Source: Crateriforma conspicua
Lineage (GTDB): Bacteria; Planctomycetota; Planctomycetia; Pirellulales; Pirellulaceae
Assembly (NCBI RefSeq): GCF_007752935.1
Contig: NZ_CP036319.1
Span: 3,224,001-3,288,000 of the forward strand
DNA: 64,000 nucleotides
Reading direction: 5' to 3'
Translations under genes and position numbers: made by a program
Part shown: one piece after another, positions 35,105-42,750 of the stretch
How positions within the stretch are numbered: the stretch's first letter is position 1
Layout: each line of letters begins with the position of its first letter
The notes under the pieces: model-generated
Seen by the model: only the letters and a program-made list of their open reading frames with translations
What the model was told of the DNA's origin: nothing
Databases searched by the model: none

Positions 35105-35821
35105 ATGAACGGGACAAAACTGATCACTGCCAGCTGTGTTTGGATCGCAATGACCGGTGTGAATGTGTGTGGCGAAATCGTGACGCTGGCGTTGATCGAA
35201 GACACCTACATCGACGGCAGCACAATTCTGGGTGGAAACAACGACAATCATGGCAGCAGTACCGCATTCTCCGCTTCCCGGAATGCTCACCTGTGGAGTG
35301 ATACGCTGATCCGGCCCGTTGACGTTTTTGGCAGCGGCCCATCGCAGGTTGGGATCAACGATGTGATTCATCGCGCTCAGTTGCATGTCTGGCTCGATCT
35401 TTCTTGGGGAAATCCAACCAACACCTTTTCTCTTTATCAGCTGAATTCCGATTGGTCCGAATCGACGGTGACCAGCAATAGCTATGGCCGCGTTACCCAT
35501 AATGCCACCGGTGGGCCGATAGACACACTTGCGGGCCCCACGACCAATCCCTATTCGACCGACACCGAGTATGTGTTCGATGTGACAATCAGTTTGCAAG
35601 ATTGGCAATCCGGAGGTTCGAATTTCGGTTGGGGGTTGACTGCGACGGGTGCTCGCAATGAGTTTTTCTCAAGCGAGTCGAATAACACGTCTCGACGTCC
35701 ATCCTTGGTCATCGATGCATCGGCCGTTCCCGAACCTACGGGATCCGCATTTCTTCTGGCACTGACGATCGCAGGCGGCGTTCGTGCGCACAAAATGCGC
35801 CGAAGGTTTGGCTCCGCATAA
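35105..35821 (+). CDS. Secreted DNRLRE-type protein with PEP-CTERM signal
   Basis: 238 residues from the ATG at 35105, which has GAGGG ten bases upstream. A signal peptide (MNGTKLITASCVWIAMTGVN) is followed by a beta-rich domain with TLALIEDTYIDGSTI, then VIHRAQLHVWLDLSW and the closing VFDVTISLQDWQSGG and FGWGLTATG blocks, typical of DNRLRE carbohydrate/adhesion modules. The C-terminus is a complete PEP-CTERM tag: VPEP, a hydrophobic helix (SAFLLALTIAGGV), then basic RAHKMRRRF. Proteins of this kind are sorted by exosortase to the surface or extracellular matrix; no exosortase is in the window. By eye its codons are more A/T-rich than the neighbours, which would fit acquisition. Confidence 0.82.
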   Translation: MNGTKLITASCVWIAMTGVNVCGEIVTLALIEDTYIDGSTILGGNNDNHGSSTAFSASRNAHLWSDTLIRPVDVFGSGPSQVGINDVIHRAQLHVWLDLSWGNPTNTFSLYQLNSDWSESTVTSNSYGRVTHNATGGPIDTLAGPTTNPYSTDTEYVFDVTISLQDWQSGGSNFGWGLTATGARNEFFSSESNNTSRRPSLVIDASAVPEPTGSAFLLALTIAGGVRAHKMRRRFGSA

Positions 35822-35957
35822 CGACGCGGAGGATGGGCGTTCGAAGACCGCCGCGCGAGAGGCCATGTGGGGTGCGTGCCCGGCGGTGGCGATTGATCGC
35901 TGAATGCTGGCACCAAGCCGGCGACACTAAGTACGCGAACAGGTCTATCCAAGTTTA

Positions 35958-36158
35958 GTAATCCGACGCGTGAGTTTTGAAGTTGCGCTTATGCCTGCGG
36001 CACCGGATATTGGTAACCCGACGCGTCAGCGAGGGAAAATCGAAATTGACTCGTCCCTCGCTGACGCGTCGGGTTACCAGAAAAACGCAACTTCAAAGCG
36101 AATGAGCGAGGAACAAACCGGCGAAGAACGCGGTCCCTCGCTGACGCATCGGGTTGCC
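35958..36158. repeat. Nested palindromic intergenic repeat, best-preserved copy
   Basis: Inner arms at 36012-36035 and 36055-36078 are perfect 24-base complements beginning GGTAACCCGACGCGTCAGCG, with a 19-base loop. Outer arms at 35974-35990 and 36081-36097 share TTTGAAGTTGCG with the copy at 14462. Solo half-copies flank it: AATCCGACGCGTGAG at 35960-35974 and CCCTCGCTGACGCATCGGGT at 36135-36154. The element fills the gap between two convergent genes and could terminate both. Confidence 0.85.
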
Positions 36159-36186
36159 ATTTGTCGCAATACTCCTGTCCGCCTGC

Positions 36187-37791
36187 TTAGCGGTTGAGGG
36201 TGCCGTCGGTGTCGGGGACCGTTGCGATACGCTGGCCCCATTGGTCCAGTTGGTTCAACCAATCGATGGCCAATTCCGCGACGGCTTTCCACTGTTGGGG
36301 ATCGAACTCCGGTGCAACGGCTGGACGCTGGAGCGGAAGATCCGAAAGGGCGTCGGCCAGTTGAACGTTGGCGTCGGCACGCATCTGTGACGCGGAGACC
36401 AAGCCGCGACTGATTTCCCGAAGGTTCCAGTTTTGACGTGCATATTGTGACAGCAAGACCACGTCACTCGCGACGGAACGCTGTTGGTCTTGGTAGTCGT
36501 TCCAAGCATCGCCTGTCACCGTGGCCAGGCCGTCGGCCAAACCTTGGATCGGCGTGATCCATTGCTGAACTGTGACTGTCGGCTGCGCGGGGGACACCGG
36601 GGCAGGTTCCGCCAACCCCGAGCCGATCACGTCGGTATCCGGCGACGGCATCGCAGCAACAAAAGCGTCAGCGGCTTCCGGTTCCGGGGCGGTGACGAAA
36701 TCGTCAAAGACCGCACGGTGGCGAATACAGAAGGGACGCGTCACCAGAGGCTGATAGCCCCAGATCGGTAGGTCCTTGGCCGCCACGTCGTACGGCATGT
36801 ACGACTCGGTCGCCGGCGCCGCGGCAGGCTGAGCGGCGGTGACTTCTTCGGCGATCGCTTCCTTGACGGGGGCGGGCCGATGCCACTGCTGGGCGATCAA
36901 GTCGGCGATCGTGCGTTCCGGGCCCGCGATGGCCGGTTCAAAGATTGCCAAGCCGTCGATCCCGTCGACAAAGGGAACGGGACCATTGAATTTAGACGGC
37001 GAATCGTCGGCGGGTGAAGCGTCTTTCGGGGAGTCGATTGGTGCGGCCGCGACCGACTCCGTTTCGGGGGCCTGTTCCAGTGTGACGATGAACGGGCCGG
37101 TACCGGCAAAGGGGGCATCATCGATTGGGGCGGCGGCGACCGATTGTTCAGGCGCCGATTCGGGGGAGTCGTCGGGTTGGCCAACGTCCAGCGGTTCATA
37201 CTTTGCCAGCGCGTCCAGCTGGCTGCGTAGTTTCGTTTCCGCGTCGCTGGGAGTGAACGGATCGGCGGGCTCCGGTGCAACGTCCTGTGCGACGATGGAG
37301 GAATCGGTCACCGGAGGTGCATGCTTGGCGATGAAAGCACGGACGTCTTGGACAATGTCGCGTGAATCAGCGGCGGTCAGGCTGAGCGGTTCGATGATCT
37401 GTTGCAAACCGGCACCGAAGCGAGCCGACAGTGTCGATGCGGCAAAGGCCAGCGAATCTTGGATCGACAGTGCCGTCGGGTTGGCTTCCAAACGCGACTG
37501 TTCCGGTTTGCACGACGTTTGTTCAAACGATTCGTCCAGAACGAACATCATGACGCCGCCCTTACCGCTGAAGGGAAGGGGCCGTAGGTCCGACTTTGCG
37601 GCAAGGGCGGCAGGATTCTTCGCAACGTCAGAGGAACGATCGGCGGGGCCATCGTGGGCGGCGACGGGGGTGCCCAGCGATGGTGCCAAAGTGAATGCGG
37701 CGGTCATCAGCCAAGCCAGACGGCGGCGGGCCAACGGTCGGCGGCGGGCGTGACACTTCCGCGATAAACGGGGCATGACTTTGGTCATCAT
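36187..37791 (-). CDS. Large secreted protein of unknown function
   Basis: 534 residues from the first of two ATGs (37791), supported by GAGG eight bases upstream on the minus strand. A basic N-region and hydrophobic core (RRLAWLMTAAFTLAPSLGTP) form a signal peptide ending near VAAHDG. The rest is rich in Ala, Pro, Asp and Ser with blocks resembling disordered linkers (EPADPFTPSDAETKLRSQLD, APIDDAPFAGTGPFIVTLEQ) and a more ordered helical C-terminal part from about 420. No domain is recognisable. It stands alone, convergent with the PEP-CTERM gene across the palindromic repeat, and divergent from the hydroxyproline genes. Confidence 0.75.
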   Translation of the reverse strand: MMTKVMPRLSRKCHARRRPLARRRLAWLMTAAFTLAPSLGTPVAAHDGPADRSSDVAKNPAALAAKSDLRPLPFSGKGGVMMFVLDESFEQTSCKPEQSRLEANPTALSIQDSLAFAASTLSARFGAGLQQIIEPLSLTAADSRDIVQDVRAFIAKHAPPVTDSSIVAQDVAPEPADPFTPSDAETKLRSQLDALAKYEPLDVGQPDDSPESAPEQSVAAAPIDDAPFAGTGPFIVTLEQAPETESVAAAPIDSPKDASPADDSPSKFNGPVPFVDGIDGLAIFEPAIAGPERTIADLIAQQWHRPAPVKEAIAEEVTAAQPAAAPATESYMPYDVAAKDLPIWGYQPLVTRPFCIRHRAVFDDFVTAPEPEAADAFVAAMPSPDTDVIGSGLAEPAPVSPAQPTVTVQQWITPIQGLADGLATVTGDAWNDYQDQQRSVASDVVLLSQYARQNWNLREISRGLVSASQMRADANVQLADALSDLPLQRPAVAPEFDPQQWKAVAELAIDWLNQLDQWGQRIATVPDTDGTLNR

Positions 37792-38342
37792 CAGATCGTC
37801 CTCATGACGTTGCGACATCGATCGACGAAGATCACAGGCCCGCATCACCGGGAATGAACGGTATTGCTTTGGCGATGCTGACCCTGATTCAAAAAGACAG
37901 GCACCGTCGGCACCAAACGCCGACGATGCCGCCTCCATGCGGCCTGGTCCATTTCGCTTCCGTGCACGACGCACCAGTACAGGAAACCACGAAACGACCT
38001 GCCCATCACTGTCGGCCGGATCAGGCGACTTCAGGCGGGACTTGAATGGTCGCCCACCGACAGCGGATCAATCTTCTTCGAAATCGATGCCTGCCGCCGA
38101 GCGTCCAAAAATGGCTGACTCTCGACGGCGGGGGAATCAATTCACAAGCTTCTTCGTCCAATCAACGATCAGGGGTTCTGTTCGGATCAAGAAAGAATTG
38201 GCGATCAACTGAAAAGGATCCGGTCGTACCGGTTACGAAATTTTCTGGCTCGCTTGCGGACGTTGCCGACAGCGGGCAACATGTCGGCGACCAACGATCG
38301 GACATCGATTCGATGGTAATCCCAGCACGAGGATTCGTTTGG
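37792..38342. other. Intergenic, divergent promoter region
   Basis: 551 bases between the secreted-protein gene and the hydroxyproline epimerase gene. The frame of the epimerase is open back to 38046, but the added residues have no family similarity and I start the gene at the ATG that begins MLRRVHFIDS. I see no RNA gene or regulator-binding palindrome that stands out. Confidence 0.45.
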
Positions 38343-39284
38343 ATGCTGCGTAGAGTTCACTTCATCGATTCGCACACCGCCGGCGAACCGACCCGCACGA
38401 TTGTTGCCGGGTTGCCCGATTTGGGGACGCAATGCGTGGCGGATCGCCGACGTCGCTTGGTACAGCAACAGGATGCGTTTCGACACTTGGTCTTGGCCGA
38501 ACCACGCGGCAGCGAAATCTTGGTCGGTGCGTTGTTGATCGATGATTTGCCCGACACTCAAGACACCGGCGTGGTCTTTTTCAACAACGTCGGGGCGCTG
38601 CACATGTGTGGTCACGGAACGATCGGTGTCGCGGTGACCTTGGCCTATCTGGGGCGTATCGATTCGGGACGCCATACGATCCAAACGTCGGTCGGACCGG
38701 TGCAGTTCGAATTGTCTGATGACTTACACACCGTTCGTTTACAAAACGTGCCCAGCTATCGTCTTGCTCATGACGTTGCGGTGACCCTGGACGACGGAAG
38801 AACGATTCACGGTGACGTGGCCTGGGGCGGCAATTGGTTTTTCTTGACCGAACACAACGATGATCCTCTGACGTTGTCCAACGTCGATGCGTTGACGATC
38901 CATTGTCAACAAATCAAAGCCGCGCTTCAGCGTCAGGGCATTTCCGGGGACCAGGGGCGCGAAATCGATCACATCGAACTTTATCAGTCGGTCGGGCCGC
39001 TGGCGGGACGAAATTTCGTGCTGTGCCCGGGCGGCCAGTTCGATCGTTCACCGTGTGGAACCGGGACCAGTGCCAAAGTTGCCTGCCTGGCCGCCGATGG
39101 TCATTTGAAGCCCGGCCAAAAGTGGCGTCAGCAAAGTGTGACGGGGACTTGGTTCGAAGCCAGTTACGAAGCGGCCGATCATGGCCAGGTGATCCCGACC
39201 ATCCAAGGCGACGCTTGGATCACCGCCGACGGGACGCTGCTGTTTGACACCGACGACCCGCTGGCCGCCGGTGCGCGTTGGTGA
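38343..39284 (+). CDS. 4-hydroxyproline epimerase (proline racemase family)
   Basis: 313 residues. Both catalytic cysteines are present, C89 in MCGHGTIG and C238 in SPCGTGTSA, which separates epimerases/racemases from the trans-3-hydroxy-L-proline dehydratases that have Thr at one position. The N-terminal FIDSHTAGEPTRTIV motif is that of hydroxyproline 2-epimerase. It converts trans-4-hydroxy-L-proline to cis-4-hydroxy-D-proline in the cytoplasm, the first step of hydroxyproline degradation. The next gene, 83 bases on, encodes a D-amino-acid dehydrogenase for the second step, so the pair is functionally matched. Confidence 0.9.
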   Translation: MLRRVHFIDSHTAGEPTRTIVAGLPDLGTQCVADRRRRLVQQQDAFRHLVLAEPRGSEILVGALLIDDLPDTQDTGVVFFNNVGALHMCGHGTIGVAVTLAYLGRIDSGRHTIQTSVGPVQFELSDDLHTVRLQNVPSYRLAHDVAVTLDDGRTIHGDVAWGGNWFFLTEHNDDPLTLSNVDALTIHCQQIKAALQRQGISGDQGREIDHIELYQSVGPLAGRNFVLCPGGQFDRSPCGTGTSAKVACLAADGHLKPGQKWRQQSVTGTWFEASYEAADHGQVIPTIQGDAWITADGTLLFDTDDPLAAGARW

Positions 39285-39367
39285 AGCGATCGTCATCGTC
39301 GACCGGCCCTTTACTTTTTTCAACATCATGAGCCCCGCACGCCAAACGAAGGCCGGGATCCGATCCG

Positions 39368-40681
39368 ATGGATGATACGCCTGCCCATGACATTCAATCT
39401 CGCCGTGTTGTGATCATCGGCGGAGGAATCATCGGTGTCGCTGCGGCTCATTTCTTGAAGAACGACGGTCATGACGTGGTGGTCGTGGACAAGGGGCCGA
39501 TCGGCGGAGCTTGTTCGCATGGCAATTGTGGACTGGTTTGTCCCAGCCACGTCTTGCCGCTGGCCGAACCCGGTGCACCCTGGTCGGCGATGCGGTCGAT
39601 GTTGAATCCGGCCAGCGCGTTTCGGGTCAAGCCGCGATTGGATCCGTCGTTGTGGTCGTGGTTTTGGAACTTCAACCGTCGCTGTAACCAGCGGGATATG
39701 CTGGAATCCGCCGCGGCAATCCAGCCGCTGTTGCTGCGTTCGATGCGGCTGTACGAGGAACTGGTCACCGAAGATGCGCCGACGGACATCCGCTGTGACT
39801 GGACCAAGCGTGGATTGTTGTTCGTCTATCGCGACGCCAAGCCCTTGGACGCCTACGCCCCGACGGATCGGCTGTTGGGCGAACGTTTCAATGAATCGGC
39901 GGTGCGATTTGGGCCGGGCGAATTGGTGGAACGTGAACCGGCGCTGCGTGACGATTTGGCCGGTGGCTGGTGGTTCGAACACGACGCGCACTTGCGTCCG
40001 GACAAGTTGTTGAACTCTTGGGTCGAATCGCTGCGTGGCCGTGGTGTTCGCTTCATTCCCGATGCCGAACTGACGGAATTGGTGATCCAGGATGGTGTCG
40101 CCCGTGATGCCAAGCTGAAAACGTCCGCCGGTGAAGAATCGGTTGACGGCGACGTCTTCTTGTTCGCCACGGGGGCTTGGACGCCGCTGTTGTCGCGATG
40201 GTTAAAAATCACCGTGCCGATCCAGCCGGGCAAAGGCTATTCGATCACTTTGCCCGCGCCGGCCGGTGGGCCCCAGTCGCCGATGATCTTTCCCCAGCAC
40301 CGTGTGGCGGTGACGCCGATGAACGACCGCCTGCGGCTGGGATCGATCATGGAGTTTGTGGGCTATGACGAATCGATCCAGCCCAAACGCTTGCGGCTGT
40401 TGACCGAGGCAACGCGGACCTATTTGCGCGGCGATTTGGCCGACGCCATCGACGCGGCGCCGCAGGACGATGCTTGGCAAGGCTGGCGTCCGATGACCTA
40501 TGACAGCACACCGGTGATCGGTCGCTGCGGAGCGTACGAAAACGTGTACGTGTCGGCCGGACACAATATGCTAGGGATCAGCATGGCGCCGGCTTCGGGC
40601 CAGTTGATCGCATCGTTGATCAGCGGGACCACGCCGGCACTGGATCCGACGCCGTATCGTCCCCAGCGATTTGCGGTGTAA
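39368..40681 (+). CDS. FAD-dependent D-amino-acid (cis-4-hydroxy-D-proline) dehydrogenase
   Basis: 437 residues. The FAD-binding motif is RRVVIIGGGIIGVAAAHFLK near residue 12, with the second strand VVVVDKG. ACSHGNCGLVCPSHVLPLAE and the C-terminal YENVYVSAGHNMLGISMAP block are typical of DadA-like and hydroxyproline dehydrogenases. It oxidises cis-4-hydroxy-D-proline to a pyrroline product that a deaminase would process; that enzyme (DapA-like) and the 2-oxoglutarate semialdehyde dehydrogenase are not in the window. The context next to an epimerase makes hydroxyproline the likely substrate. Confidence 0.88.
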   Translation: MDDTPAHDIQSRRVVIIGGGIIGVAAAHFLKNDGHDVVVVDKGPIGGACSHGNCGLVCPSHVLPLAEPGAPWSAMRSMLNPASAFRVKPRLDPSLWSWFWNFNRRCNQRDMLESAAAIQPLLLRSMRLYEELVTEDAPTDIRCDWTKRGLLFVYRDAKPLDAYAPTDRLLGERFNESAVRFGPGELVEREPALRDDLAGGWWFEHDAHLRPDKLLNSWVESLRGRGVRFIPDAELTELVIQDGVARDAKLKTSAGEESVDGDVFLFATGAWTPLLSRWLKITVPIQPGKGYSITLPAPAGGPQSPMIFPQHRVAVTPMNDRLRLGSIMEFVGYDESIQPKRLRLLTEATRTYLRGDLADAIDAAPQDDAWQGWRPMTYDSTPVIGRCGAYENVYVSAGHNMLGISMAPASGQLIASLISGTTPALDPTPYRPQRFAV

Positions 40682-40723
40682 GCCGAACCCGATTGTCCCC
40701 ACGAATCCTTCACCGGAACGCCG

Positions 40724-41329
40724 ATGAATTCACCGCTACGCATGCAGCCGATGTTTGTCCAAGCGTTGCCGGCCGAACCGGACGAAGCGATGCGACGGAT
40801 CCGACGAGCCATTGCGACCGAAGAGTTGGCCGGCCAAGCGGTCGCGGCCGGACACGTGGTCGATTTTAAAATCGAGCGAGCCAAACGCCGGTTTTGGTCA
40901 CCCCACTTGTCCGTTCACGTTTGTGCCGACGATTCGGCCGGCGTCGACCAGGCCACGCAAAGCGAAGCGTATTGCCGGTTCTCGCCTCGTCCGGAAATTT
41001 GGACGATGTTCATGGCGGTCTATTTCTCGGCCGGCTGTTTCATCTTTGCCGCCGCGATCTGGGGTTATGTCCAATGGTTCATGGGCGATTCCCCTTGGGC
41101 GTTGGTCGTCATCCCCGTCTGCCTGTTGGTCATCGTGGGGCTGCACATCGCCAGCCTAATTGGCCAAGGATTCAGCACCGACCAGATGCACGTGCTGCGC
41201 AGCCGATGGGAACGTACGGTCGAACTAGCCTTTGCACCGGAGTCGACACTTCACACGGATGTGCATCCGACCGGGGCACCCGAGACCGACGTCTGGGATG
41301 GGACCGAATCGGTCGGTTCGGGAATTTGA
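40724..41329 (+). CDS. Small membrane protein, two helices
   Basis: 201 residues. After a polar N-terminal 90 residues come two membrane helices at about 94-118 (MFMAVYFSAGCFIFAAAIWG) and 126-148 (LVVIPVCLLVIVGLHIASLI), then a polar tail rich in Thr, Asp and Glu. It lies 42 bases after the dehydrogenase gene on the same strand and may be the third gene of that unit. I do not recognise it; it shows no transporter signature, so a role in hydroxyproline uptake is only a guess. Confidence 0.7.
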   Translation: MNSPLRMQPMFVQALPAEPDEAMRRIRRAIATEELAGQAVAAGHVVDFKIERAKRRFWSPHLSVHVCADDSAGVDQATQSEAYCRFSPRPEIWTMFMAVYFSAGCFIFAAAIWGYVQWFMGDSPWALVVIPVCLLVIVGLHIASLIGQGFSTDQMHVLRSRWERTVELAFAPESTLHTDVHPTGAPETDVWDGTESVGSGI

Positions 41330-41381
41330 TCGACGATTCCCTTGCGCCGGGCGGACCGGCACGTTTTGGCCCCGGACCGGG

Positions 41382-42638
41382 CTAAGAGGTCGACATCATG
41401 TCGGATTCGGGCCGCTGGACGCTTTGGATCATTGAATCCATGTCGGGGAACAGCTTGCCGGCCTTCTCGTGAAAGATGCGACCGATCAACAGGTCCGTAA
41501 CGCCACCACGGTGTTCCGGGTGTTTTTTCATAAATTGGCCGATGCTGAAGTCTTTGCTGTAGAAAGCAAACACCAGCTTGCGAAGCCACGTCATGCCTTC
41601 CTTGAATTCGCCGCACCAGCTGCCAAGCTGCTCTGCCGAAACGTCCTTCTTCGCCAAGCCTTCCGCCACGGCATCACCGGCACGGACGCCCATTTCCAAG
41701 GCAAAGTAGACGCCGCTGCTGTACACCGGATCTAGGAACCCGAAAGCATCGCCCACCAAGACCCAGCCGTTGCCGGAATGCTGGGTCGTCATGTAGGAGA
41801 ACTCTTTCGCCGTGCGGATTTGCCCGACACGCGTCGCATCGGCCAAACGCGATTTCATACCGGGACAACGTTCCAGTTCTTCGGCGAAGACCTCCGCTGG
41901 GGTCCCGCGACCTTTCAACAGGTAATCGTTGTCCGAAACCACACCGACGCTGGTGATCCCGCGCGACTGAGGGATGAACCAAAACCAAGCGTCTTTGGAT
42001 TCGGTGTGCATGATGATCGTGGCACCTTCGTTATCACCTTCGCCACGACGTGCGTTTTGATAGTAAGTCCAGATAGCCGCCTTACGAAGTTCTTCGTTCA
42101 TCTGCTTCAGGCCAAGCTTGTTGGCGATGAACGCTTGCTGGCCGGTCGCGTCGATCACGACACGACAATCGATTCGTTTTGACTGACCGTCAGCATCTTT
42201 CACCGTCACCCCGGTGACCTGACCCGCATCATCGGTATGGACGTCCATCAATCGAGTGCGGTCTTGGCAATCGGCGCCGAGTTCACCGGCGCGGTCGAAC
42301 AACATTTTGTCAAATTCGCTGCGTTCAACTTGCCAGGTGTCGCTGCAATCGCGATCGTCGTGGGTGCGAAAGAAAAACGGCTCCGATTCATTGCCGCGAC
42401 CGGACACGAATTGGACGGATTTTTTGATTTGCCATCCCGCGTCGCGGACCCGCTCGTTCAGCCCCAGTCGCTGCAGCGGCCAATAGGTTTCCGGCATCAA
42501 GGATTCACCGACGTGAAAACGTGGGACCGGTTCACGTTCGATCAACAGCGTCGAGTGGCCGGCTTCGGCGACCACTGCCGCGGCCGCACCGCCTGCCGGA
42601 CCCGCACCCACTACCACACAATCGTAACTGGCTTGCAT
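41382..42638 (-). CDS. FAD-dependent oxidoreductase, geranylgeranyl-reductase/halogenase-like
   Basis: 418 residues from the ATG beginning MQASYDCVVVGAGPAGGAAA; an upstream frame extension is unlikely. The FAD-binding GxGxxG lies at residues 11-16, and the flavin monooxygenase block VLVGDAFGFLDPVYSSGVYF near 300 is conserved. FHVGESLMPETYWPLQRLGL matches the tryptophan-halogenase-like / geranylgeranyl-reductase superfamily. The lysine motif of true tryptophan halogenases (WxWxIP) is seen only as WFWFIP. Substrate unknown; planctomycete relatives are often near lipid or polyketide genes, but none is here. Divergent from the RND transporter gene, only 112 bases away. Confidence 0.85.
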   Translation of the reverse strand: MQASYDCVVVGAGPAGGAAAAVVAEAGHSTLLIEREPVPRFHVGESLMPETYWPLQRLGLNERVRDAGWQIKKSVQFVSGRGNESEPFFFRTHDDRDCSDTWQVERSEFDKMLFDRAGELGADCQDRTRLMDVHTDDAGQVTGVTVKDADGQSKRIDCRVVIDATGQQAFIANKLGLKQMNEELRKAAIWTYYQNARRGEGDNEGATIIMHTESKDAWFWFIPQSRGITSVGVVSDNDYLLKGRGTPAEVFAEELERCPGMKSRLADATRVGQIRTAKEFSYMTTQHSGNGWVLVGDAFGFLDPVYSSGVYFALEMGVRAGDAVAEGLAKKDVSAEQLGSWCGEFKEGMTWLRKLVFAFYSKDFSIGQFMKKHPEHRGGVTDLLIGRIFHEKAGKLFPDMDSMIQSVQRPESDMMSTS

Positions 42639-42750
42639 CTTTCGAAAAAACTCCCACGCTGACACGCTTGGTTGAACGCTGCTTGTACCGTTAGCATAGC
42701 GACAGGTTAACCGGTCGGATCCCCACCTCCATTGAACCCCCCGCGAACGA

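Noticed and set aside
36000-36160. CRISPR-like array suggested by repeated CTCGCTGACGCGTCGGGTTA blocks
   Set aside because: The repeats are inverted with respect to each other and irregularly spaced, and no cas gene is near; they are palindromic intergenic repeats.
38046-38342. Upstream extension of the hydroxyproline epimerase
   Set aside because: The 99 added residues have no similarity to the family; the protein normally begins right at the FIDSHTAGEP motif.
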